Source: Pagrus major
Lineage: Eukaryota; Chordata; Actinopteri; Spariformes; Sparidae
Length of the DNA stretch: 64,000 nucleotides
Assembly (NCBI RefSeq): GCF_040436345.1
Contig: NC_133223.1
Coordinates: 17,957,113 to 18,021,112 of the forward strand
Direction of reading: 5' to 3'
Numbering within the stretch: position 1 is the stretch's first letter; each line of letters begins with the position of its first letter. A model generated the notes under the pieces. The model was not told the origin of the DNA. It saw only the letters and a list, made by a program, of their open reading frames with translations, and did no database searches. A program made the position numbers and the translations under genes. Of this stretch, positions 23,801-36,200 are shown one piece after another.

Positions 23801-26800
23801 TTATATCATATACAATGCCCGATAATGGTTTACATTGCAAGGTGTACATTAAATGGCCTCGGCGGAGTCTGTTCCTGATTATGGACACCTTGAAGAGCAT
23901 TATCCTTTATGAAGGGCTTTATTGATCATCAGATGGAAAAGCTCCTGTCCACAGAAAGGTTTCTCAGAAAGCTCAATCCTGCAATAACTTAATTGTTGGT
24001 CACTTGGGGGCAGCAGGAATAAGCTGAGAACACAAGGCTAACATATTATCAGCTTTCTAAGGGCTACTTCAGTGACATCTGCCACATCTTTCAAACTACA
24101 CAGCCACAGGTTGTCTATTAAACTGATCTTCATGTGTAGAATTGGTTTGTGGCTCTTTAAGTTGATAGAGCAACCTTGTTGCAGTAACAGTTGCTTATTT
24201 ACTCATCCAGCAATTACAGAGCAATCTTATCATTTCAATTGGAGTCCGTTTTCTGGTCACCTTGCAAATGTTAGTCTCTACCAACTCCTACAGGTAATAG
24301 TTTTTTAAACATGGGTAAACTATTTTAGTAGTAATGAACTTCTTTCCCAATGTCACAAATACCAACAGTAGAATGCAGCATGGAGGAAAGTGACAATGTT
24401 ACAGAGGTAACTTTTCATATCTTTTTCAAACTCAATGCCGACTGAATGATGTTCTAGCGCTGCTTTATTTATGCGCCAGTGTGCTTTACTTCAACTTGTG
24501 TCATAGCATTGTACCACAAAAGAGGCGAAACTTGTGTTTCTACCCGGGATCATGTTTCCAGTCGAGGGACTGAACGAAAACAGTCAAGTTGTGGGCCGGA
24601 AAACCAAAAGAAACTATAAAGTGGAGTAATAATTCTCTCTCTGGGTTCATCAAAATGACCCACTCCTTTCACATGTAAGCAGTCATGTGATCCATTGCTA
24701 AAACGAAATATTGATTATAGCCGCTTCAAACGAAGCTCCGCGTAAACCAACCTGAGCAGGGCTGGTTTTGATTCCCTGCGCAGAGCCATGATAAATGTAG
24801 ACTTTCCCTGCCCCGCCGTCATCATAAGGAGCTCCAACTGCGATGTCTGTAGAAAGAAGAAATAAACCAGTTAGCTTGACAGCAACTGATAGAGAAAACA
24901 TAAATAAGCTACAAAATGACAGCTAAATTACCTTCATATGAGTCTTGATTGATGTCTCCAATGTTCTCCACTGCCAGTCCAAACATGGAGTCTTTGGTGC
25001 CGTTCAAACGCACAGGAGTGATTCTGTCCCACCTTCCCGCCTGGTTGATGTAGACGTAAACAGCTCCTCCAACGTCTCTGTCCTTCATGTAGAACTGAGG
25101 AGCTCCAACAACTATGTCTTGCCATCTAGATTAAAGAAGGGAGGTAAATATTTGTAAGTAAGTCAGGTCCCAAAATCTCAGAGCTAATGATGTTTTTCTT
25201 ATTCCTGTGTTTACTTTTACTTATATTGTGACTTCTATGAATGTTGCTGTAAGACTTATTTACCAATAACATTAAATAATATGTATAGTGAAAGAAAAAT
25301 AAAGGCAGTTTCCTACCCGTCACCGTTCAGGTCAACTACGGCCACGTCATATCCAAAGGAGGATGCGAGTCCCGGCCCGAACAAGGTGTGCTCCACCAAT
25401 AGTCTGCTGGAGGCGTCGCTCTCTTTCCTCAACAGGACCACAGCTCCACTGTGATTGGCTCTGGGTGCTCCAGCCACCACCGTCAGGCCACGACCCCTGG
25501 TGATTTTGTGTCCCGAATCGAGGGAGAATCCTAATGTGTGAGACAAAAACGGGACATTATACACTTGTTAAAGGTTGACTTCACAGCAGAGCTGTTTGTG
25601 TTGAATGTGCTGTGTGTATTGAACTGTAATAGATAATTCAGGTGTCCCTAAAGTGGCCACTGAGTGTACGTTTGGGCATTGTATGCCTTCATTGCAGGCC
25701 AACGACCGAGAGGCCATATTTCTACATTCCCTATGTCTGACCTGTAAAGATTAGAATTTAAATTGGAATTTAAATGTGTCAAAACACTTTTTATTTTTTC
25801 TCTCTGCTTTGTTAATTAGTTTCCACAGTTGAACAAGAAACATCATATATACAGAAATACAGATAAAAGGAACTCCTTTGTAAATTTAGAAGTAGGTGTC
25901 AGTTTGATTCTTGTAAAGTCCCTCTGCTTAAACAGCCTAGGTTAATACTTTTTAATGAAATAAGAGTATTTATGTGTCAAACAACAGACAAAACTAATGA
26001 ATGGGCTACTAAAAATACTCAACAAATGCGATTGTCAAAAGTAAAACTAAGAAAAAATAAAAATGTAAAAGTAAAAAAGCTAACCAAACGAAATCATGGT
26101 CGCATGACTTCAATGTCATCACCACTGAGCTTCTTACTACACTATACTATACACACTTTACTATAAATTGATCAGTCTACAAATTGTCAAGTTAGAGCTA
26201 GAATTATATGCATCTAAAGTCGGCCTGTACGGACAGACTAGGAGTAGATGAGTCTCTGTGTTCGGCATGATGACATTTATTGTCCCTGACAACTTCTGTA
26301 GTCTTATTTAGCCACTTGTATATATATATTTATGTCTTAGAACAAAATGTGAAAATCTCTTAAGCCTGTGCTAACCACAGCCATTATTTAAGGCACAGAA
26401 CTGAAGACCCACTAAAAAAAATTGACGTTTGAAACAAAGTAACCAGAAGTGCAACAATTATAACTTTTTTACAGGTTTTAGGATTTATTCCTGCAGCACT
26501 GTATTGGACAGACAGTAGAGTAATGACAACCAATTAGAAGAGAGAGAGGACACAAAGATTCCTAGTTGGACACAAACCGGGGACATTGCAAGGTTCGAGG
26601 TTGACCATTAACCTCTGGGCCACCACGTCATTTCATTCTTGTATCTTTATCATTCTCAAATTATTGAGATTCAAATACATTTTTTTTCACGTTATAGCAG
26701 CAACAACACAGGTGGAACTGTTAACTGTAATGATGGCTCACTTACAGCAGTTACTGCAATGCAGCAATCGATGATGTTATGTTATATGATGTCTGATCAT

Positions 26801-27780
26801 ATTTCTTTACCAGTTAAACAGCAAAAGTCTATAAAATTGCGGGGGGGGGACTTTTACGCAATGATGACCACTAATCTCAACACAAAACGACACAATATAA
26901 CCAAACAGTAAAACACAAAACAAAATTGAAAGCAATGCTTTGGGCTACAGATGCAGATGAGGAAGTGCTGAACAAAGTGACACACAAAAGTGGCTATATC
27001 TATTCTGTAGGTAGACACTCACCGAGGTAGCTGTTGGCAGGCAGAGGCACGAGCTCAGGGTTCAACTGATGCTCATCTCCAACTTCATACGGACCGTCAT
27101 CATAAACTCCCATCTCAAGCAAAGTGTTGTTCTTTTGTTCCACCCGCACAATGCCTGCAGGGGAGGAGAGAGGACAGTGCAGTATAGATGCTAACAGGTG
27201 TAACCAAGAAGTGTTTACTTAGAATAAAAAGACATCCCATTACTTGTATTTTTAGAATGAGAAACTTGATTCTCCGACTCAATCCTCTAAGGCACTGTGT
27301 AGTTATTGTTAGGTACCTTTCCAGTTGTAAGCTCCTGGTGCTCCAAACACCACGTAATGGTAGTCCTTGGTGAAAGTGGCAGCCAAACCCTGCTGACAAG
27401 ACCCAAACATCTCATGTCCTCTGGCTCTGCCCTCGCAGAAGTTCCAGTTGCCTCCGTCCTCATCAGAGTACTCGTCGATGGTCAGGTCCTGACTCAGGAC
27501 GTAACAGCGGCCGGTGATGTCCCGGGACTCCTGAGGGGTGTCCACGAACAAGCGCCTCTGGTAGCGATGAGCACAAGTCTGACAGCACAAAACATAACTG
27601 AGTTAATTACCTTGATGACAGATGAGACCACAGCAAGACTGAAGGTTCAGACGCTCAGTTTGACTCACCACAATCTTTCCTCCAGGTCCCTGACTCTGAA
27701 CCGTCACACCCATCCACTGATTCTCCTTGTTCTCAATACGCACGTTCTCTTTCAAAACAACACAAGACAAAGATATGAGC

Positions 27781-27841
<61 letters not shown>

Positions 27842-30126
27842 ACTCACCTTCATTATCAAATTCAATGCGCTCACAATCATTGGACTGGGTGATTTCACAT
27901 TTATAAAGGCCTCCAGTGATGTTGGCTTTCTGTTTTCCCAAAGCTCGAGCTCTGGGTGCACCAATCAACAGCCTGAAGTGAAACACAAAACAATACAAAC
28001 AAGTAGTGAGATTTAATCATAACAAAGCAAGAAAGTTCTAGTTCAAAGACTAAATGCAATGAAGGTTTCGGTCTCGATCTCACACAAAGAGGACTCAGGA
28101 CTACTCAAGCCCATACGGAAATATAGTTATACCTATAAGGCAGTATAAGATTATTGCATACATACAACCTCTGGGTATATGGAGATATAGGCTTATAACA
28201 TATGTGAAATACGCAAATTGCAGCATGTTGGGGGTAGTTGGCTGGAGTTTCCCAGCATGCTTTAAGGCAATGCGTTTATGGCCATTAGCAAAAGTAAACT
28301 GTGTTTAACTGTGTTCGAAAGCACCACAAACGTTTCCTGTTATGCAAAAATTAGTGCTGATGTTCTTCACAAATGTTAATAATAGATAACGGTTACTGTT
28401 GTGGTAAAAGACTTCCTGAGATTTCAATTCTCTCTGCCCCGCAGGTCGAAACCTGCTACAATGACGTGAATTTCCACATATACTGTATGTAAGGAAAGAT
28501 TCTTCCAAACATGTATAGTTTGTATATTGCACATTTATACAATTATGTTATATGTGTATAAATGATTTTATATGTGACATGCATGCTAAAATATGTCATT
28601 TGCATTCATGAGCATACATGTTTGTCTGGCTTGTACATAAATGTCAAATATAGGAACTTGGGAGCTCCCTGTCATCACCTTGATCTGCATCGTCACGTGC
28701 AGTAAATAATTTTCTACATTTCTAAGCTCCGGTGCAGCAGCTTGTTGAATTTAGTACATGTATGTGAGAAGATCAACAGTGACGGCGATGACATAGCAAC
28801 AGCACCCTGTCTAGAAAAATGTTGCAACATGTCTTCTGTCTTCTTTCTTGTGATGCTGATATTATGGTTAACATTAGCAGAGGAACTGGTGCCACTTCTT
28901 CATTGCTGAATCTGATCGTCAAAGTAACAAAACAACACAAAACATCTCTTCAACTATGACTATGACTGTCAGCATCAGCAAGAATTAGCAGCAACACGGC
29001 TGAATAACCACATGATCAGCTGGGGACCACTGTTTTAAGTCATACCCCTCTCTCTCTCCCCATAGTATACAATATAATTTCACTGGAAGGATGATCCAGC
29101 CTGTGAAAAGCTGGTTGTGTTCAATCAGTCCCTCAAAGAGCTTTGTGATAAGAAACAAAATAGAAAACTTCAGCACGAGACAGTAGACTACTGTCCTGAC
29201 ATTCTGCAAAGGGCAGAGGAGCAGTGAAGCAGACAATTTGGAGTGTGTTCAGTGTTCAGTCCAACCATAGTTCACTGACCAGAGATTCTCCTCTAAACCC
29301 ACAGGCTCAACAAGCATGAAGAGAGGACATGTTTGAAGGGTGACAGCAGCAGCCACTGAGATGATATCATCAGAAACACTTCTCTGATTAGAAGCGTTCA
29401 TCAACTTCTCTTTCAAATGTCAGGACTAGACAGACAAAAATCAAAGACTCAATGACTTAATGTTACTCAATTCATTGACGTATTTTGTCACTTGGGACCT
29501 GACTTAATTCATTCACTCATTTTTTGTTAATTGTTTGCAAATCCTCTGGAGATGCTCTGGAAGGCAGGTAAAGAGGAAAGCATAATCACAGAGCAAAAAA
29601 GGACAAAAAAGGTATTTTAATAGTTTAAAAGAGTGCCTTGGAGTTTTCTTGTGATTGTTAAGCTTACACATGTCCCTATGTACCGTCAACTTATTTTGAG
29701 TCCAGGAAACGCTCCTACCCTTACATTTTTTTTAATTATAACATTTCATCTTGTGACGGCCCTCCTGCTTCAGCAGGACCTGCTGTCTGTGTTTCCCTTC
29801 GTCTGCTGTTGTGTCTGTTTCCTTGCAGATTGCATCTGTAACCTTTTACACACTGTCACACGGCATGCCATACCGTATTTTGCAAGACCTGTGTGATGGA
29901 AAGAGAACCAAAACTGGTCATATTTCCTGTCAGTGGCAGCCGAGTTCATCCTGCTTAGAAAAGTAACACTTAGAAAACAACAGAGAAACAAATATCCTTC
30001 ATAGAAAACTAATCTAAATGTTGGCATGGATAGAGTTGCAGTTGCTATAGGGTGGACACAGCTGGTGGACCAATGACCGGATAGATTTTTGCTCACCAAT
30101 CGACTGATGGACCAACAAATCACACA

Positions 30127-30201
<75 letters not shown>

Positions 30202-33200
30202 CTGACCTCCATGCCAATGATTGGCCTCTTGGGGCGAAAATTGTCATGGAAAGGGAGGGGAAATTTATATGGACCAACCAACCAATAGACAGAGTGACTT
30301 ATAGAGTTACTGGTCAAACAAATCTAGACTATTAACAAAGTTCTTTATGTATTGTTTACGATGAGCATTAAGAGACATGAAACACTTGCAGCTGACTCGT
30401 AATGTGCTAAGTAAGCTTACGTTAGCTCCATGAGTTGGTTGGTTGCATGTTTTCAGACTTGTTTTACATAAATAAGGTAATGACGGATCGAACTTGCGCT
30501 ACTGCCTAATAATATCATTAGGCGTATGAATTGAAGAGACTTCGTGCTGTGGCTATTTAACAACAGAAACTCAACTATATCTCAACTAGGTCTCCACCCA
30601 CCCAAGCCACAGTCTGTTCACCCTGCTGCCATCTGGCAAAAGATACAGGAGTATCCGCTGCCGTACCACCAGACTACGGAGCAGTTTCATTCCCCAGACT
30701 CCTCGATTCATCATCAACACTCCATTTTCTAATATAGATGTAGCAGGAATCAAAGGACTCAAACATAGTTTTGATTTTTAAACCCCTGTAATTTAAAAAA
30801 TGACAATAAATCTACCTTGTAACCCTGTAAATGTGTCATTTATGGTGAGCACTGAGAGACCTGAAAGTTCTGAAAACTTAAGACTTGACGTCAGCTCTCA
30901 CACGAAAAAGCCTTAAAATCAGCTCTGCCACCTCACTTACAGTGTTATCGTGTCTCAGTCAGTGAAAATTGCTTACTACTTGACACCAATGACTACTAAT
31001 CTACTGAAATAACATTCTTATCATTATCTGAAATGTCCTTTAAAGTGATTTTGAGGACCATGATGGTAAGCCTCACCATCATGTGTGAACTGAGGGGCAT
31101 ACTCACTGTGTTGGAATTTTCTCAAAGGACGGAGAGGAAATCCTCTCCACCCTTCACTCCTCCCTTAAAGTTCCTTCTGTAACCCACCTATTGATCTGTG
31201 GCTCTTGATTTGCTAAACAAGGGCTCTCCTGAGGTGGTCTGGTGTAAGACTGAGGACCAAACTGCAAAGCCTCTTTTCAAACAAAGCCCAGTGAAATGCA
31301 AATACAAACAAGAGCCTTCACAGAGACCCTTTCAATTTCACTTTTAAGCTCCTGAGCAGCAGTTTAGCCTCACGTGGGTGATACTTGATGTCAAGAAGAA
31401 ACTCAATGTAAGGAACATTACTGTAATCTACAGCCTCAGAAATGACCACAGAGTTGAACAAATATATTAAATGTGATTGCATTATGCATTAGATTTAGAG
31501 CTGCAACAATTAACTGTCTCGGCTAGTAGTTTAAGTCATTTTCCAAGCCCAAGTGCCCAAAGGTTTGCTGGTTCCAGCTTCTCAAATGTCAGAATTTGAT
31601 GCTTCTCTTTTTCATATGCGTCAGCACACAGAATATTTTTGGTTTGCAGACTTTTTGTCAAATAAAACAAGCAATCAAAATAGGTCATCTTCGGCTGTTC
31701 TGTTCTGATATTTTATAGACAAACTGATCAAACAATTAACTGAGAAAATAATCAGCAGGTTCATAGATAATGAAAACTGTTGTTAGTTGCAGCCCGATTT
31801 AAATTTCACAGGACGCTTACACAATGAAAATGCAATGACAAAAAGAATGCAATAACAGGTTTACAGGGTGTGAATGACCTGTCTGTAGAAGCATGTGCAT
31901 CTATGCACAGGTAACAGTTCTAAAATTTCAAGTTTAAAGCTAATCTAAAGTACTTCTGTATCACCGACACATGCATACATGAAGTCCATGCAGGAAAACT
32001 TTATGAAGGGCCTGTTACACAGGTAAAGGAAAACACCTCCAACTTAACAGCAAAGCGACTCAGCAAAGTGACAGTTTGTTGAATTTAGCAAGTAGCTGAG
32101 GGATAACATTGACATTTACATGCAACACGCCAGTCTAGCAGACACATTAACCTGTTTTTCAGTCGGGGAAAAAGGCTAAATTCAAGTACTTTATCTTACT
32201 TTGTGCAGCGGGTATGTTGCAATATTTGCTGAAATGATAAAGTAGAATAAGTAGAGCTGCAACTAACCAGCTCTGCCAATTATTTTCATGATTAATCGCT
32301 TTATCTTTTAGTCTATAAAATGTTTAAAAAATTGTGAAATTCCCAGAGCTTGAAGTGATGTCTTTAAATTGCTTCTTTTGGACAACCAGCAGTTTAAAAA
32401 TCCAAGAAACTCTCAAGTTACTATCAGTAAAACACACAAAAAGAGAAAAAGCAACAGATCTTTAAATTTCAGAAGGTGGAACCAGCAAATGTTTGACATT
32501 TTTGATTGAAAAATGACTTAAACAATTAATCAAATATCAAAATAGTCAGCAACTAATTTTCTTTCGATTCATTCTGTAATTGTTGGAGCTCTGTTATACT
32601 CAAAACAGCAACTTGTTCTGACAAGAAGTGGGATTCGACTAAAGCTGCAGGCTGTTATCCTTTATAGTCATCTAAAAGCAAACACACAGCACACAGTAAA
32701 CCACTACAGAGCTGAAATACAGTCCCACCAATAAAAAAAAACTGATACAGTGGCTCATTATTATCAATATCGAATGTGCCTCCGATATCCAGTAGTGTAT
32801 CCAGACTGCAGTGTTAAACCCCATCCCATCATGCAGCATGTCTTTCAGTGCAGTGTAAATGGGAATGCATAGTGACTGGTGTGGGTTTACACAGTGATCT
32901 CACTGCTCTTTGTTAACAGATGTGATCCAGCGCTCCCACAGCTGTGCACTCAAAGCCACAAGAACGGCTGCAGCTGTTCTAACTGTTTCAGTTTACACAC
33001 ACACACATAAATACATACTTTGATTGGCGCTGACCTGTGATTGACTGGGTATACATCACGGAAGACATCATGAATATTCACAACAAATACGGATCAACTT
33101 AAAGTAAAGAATACATTTAAAGACTTAAATAAGTTTTATAATTGACCTGTTTTAACTGTTTATTAACCATTCTCCATCTCTTCTCAAACTTCAGCGTAAA

Positions 33201-36200
33201 CTCTGACTGGAATGTGTCTGCTGATGATTCACTGATGCGTCTAATCTATCAGGTTACATGTGCACAGATGGCCGTGCATGTCCAGTCAGTCAGCCATTTT
33301 CTTCGGTTTCATTCAGAGCATGTTATATCCACATCATTAACCCAACACATTATTCATGGAAGAGGCATCCAGTCGCCTCTTTGCAGGATGCCACATTATG
33401 TTCATTCTCATGTTGGAACATGGATCTCCTTGTTTCTTCCACTCATCACAAACCAATACGAGAAGGGCGGCATAATAACACTGATGTGCTCTCAATGAAG
33501 CCATTAGAGGAACAACACGGATAGAGTTGCATAAATGGTTGAAAACTATATGATAACAAATCACGTTAATCACCGGAATTTTGTTTTTAATTGCAGAAAA
33601 GAGGAGAAGATTTGGCTTTTAGCTCTGAATCCTGGAAGAGATGAAAGGCCAGTTTCATCTATCTAGTGACACAAACACATTCAGCGTTTAGACAGGAACC
33701 TGTAAAGGCCAGCGTTCTTTCCTCTCCTCGCTTCTGATTTATTATAATCACATTAATGAACACAGTGTTAGCCAGTGGTGTTTTACAGCTGCTAGTGATC
33801 ATCATCAAACATGTGTTCGAATAAGAACAAAAGAGACAGATGCAGAGTGTGACACACCGCTAGCCTGTGGTTTCACTGAGTTGAGAGCGCTCAGTTAGTC
33901 AGGGCTGTTCATTACCTCCTTCTGAGAGCTCTACTGAACTTTCACTTGACTCGTCTGGCTGATTATCTCAGGGTCACATGAGGATTTAGAGCTTAGATCA
34001 CAGCCGGGGAGCTGCTGGTTAGTCCATACCTTCCTCAGTTGCGAACTCAGTATGGGACGTTTCTATACAACACAGACTCAGTATTTTGTTGAGCAATTAA
34101 TTGCCAGTAGAGCTGAAACAATTGGTCAGAAACATAAACAGATTATTAATAGGAAACCAAATGTGCTAAAACTTCCCTAATTCAAGCTTCTTATTCAAGG
34201 TGATCCGTTGCTTTTCTTTGTCAGGGGTGACTATAAAGTGAATATTTTTCAGTTTTGGACTGTTGATCAGACAGCAAAAGCAATTTGATGGCGTCACTTT
34301 GGCCTTCAGGAAATTGTTCATTTCTTTGCTATTTTTTGATCATTTATAGACCAGGGCTGCCCAAAGTAGGGACATCAGTTAGCTTAAAAAAATAAATAAA
34401 TAAAAATAATAATAATAATTTTTAAAAAAAAAACACTTACCTCTTTCAGTATTCCTAATTAGTAAACTAAAATGATCAGAATGTGATGAAATCACAGTTT
34501 TGATGTTATGCCAAAGATGTCTATATATTATTACAGACATAACTACTGAAGTTGGCATGCTAACCAGCTAGTTTGTAGCTAGCTTGTACCTCAAGAGGTG
34601 ACAGTCCGATAGTAAAAAAAGAAAACACCAACACTCGCAGGGTGCTCTGAGCTCCCAGTCCGGGCAGAGACGGCTAATATCACCGCTAGCTGTACAGTTA
34701 ACTGAGCTAACTAGCTAAGAGCAGCTACACAGCAGTTAGCGGTTACTCTATTTGTTTGTGGCCAATTTTTACATATTGTATCTTTACATTTTGGCCCTTC
34801 AAGGAATAAAGTTTCGAAACTCCTGCTACAGACCAGGTGACTTATTGTGATATTAAAAATCATCCTTAGTGGAAGCTATAGTTGTTTGGGCTATAAAATG
34901 TCAGAGATTAGTAAAATAAATACCAATAAAATTTAACCTGACTTAAGCAAATAAGAATTTTTAGAAATGATGCAATGATGCTGTTTCTGTTCTCAAAAAG
35001 CAGTTTTTGCACATGTTAGCAGAATTATGTGTGGCATGTTTGTTTAATCAGGAGCAGCTTTCTGACAGATCAGCACGAGAGTGAGCTGAATCTTCACTCT
35101 CCTCTTACTTTTCCTGGCTTGAATCAGGCCATCGTCGCATTTAACGACTGTTTGACAAACATATATTACATTTCATGACTTTCACCCTCTTTACACTTGT
35201 CAACTCTGACAGATGTAAAAGCGCCTATTCCTGGGATGCAGAGTTCTTCGTGCACAAAAGAATCCTTGTCAAAACTCCTTCTTTATGACAAATTCCAGCT
35301 GAGCATGACCACTCTATTCACTACAACCATGAGCCGCCTGCACTAAAGTCAAAACACAAGCTAGATAAAATTCCTCAAGTTAAGCCTAATCTATGGGATC
35401 TTTGAGAAAACCGTTAAATCCTGTTATCAGAGCTTCTCATCATCGTTTCTCAACATGCTGCTGCAGATTCCTGCTAACCAGAGTACAACACAGTAGCTTG
35501 TGCATGCAGCCTCACCCTGGTCGCAGGCTTTGACACGCCACCCCCTCTCCTCATTTTAACCCCTGTTACACTTTGTGTGGCAGGATGACCAGACTCACCA
35601 CACTGATGTCTGTTCTGCCCCCTCAGGGCTGCCCAGAGGAAATGGTTTACAGTAAGCATTGTAACGTCAGTAAGAATACTTGAAATGCTGCACTGAGGAA
35701 ACATTTTACTGTTGAAACGCTCATCTTGGCACAAGCTGAAACCCTTTCCTGGATCACTTTTGTACTGTACTGCCTGAGATGTGTGACAGCTGAGCACAGG
35801 ATGCATTAGTCATCTCGGTGAAGTCAGCAATGTTCATAAATGACACGTGACTGGTAAAACTGTGAAGTGGAAATACTGCTGCAGCGATTAATCGATAAAT
35901 TGATTGGTTGTCAAGTATATGATAGTGGATTAATCAGTTTGAGTAATTTTTTTTTTAGAAAATAAAGTCATAATTCTCTGATTCCAGCTTCTTAAATGTG
36001 AATATGTTCTGGTTTCTCTTCCTGTGTCACAGTAAACTGAATAACTTTGGGTTGTGGACAAAACAAGACATTTGAAGACGTCCCCTTGGGCTTTGACCGA
36101 CACCGATCTGCATTTTTCAACATTTTATAGACCAAGCAGCTAATCGATTAATTGAGAAAATAATCGATAGATTAATTGATGATGGAAAAACCTGTTATTT

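Noticed and set aside
30014-30317. Cys-Val repeat frames
   Set aside because: Translation of the (CA)n microsatellite in itga6 intron 1.
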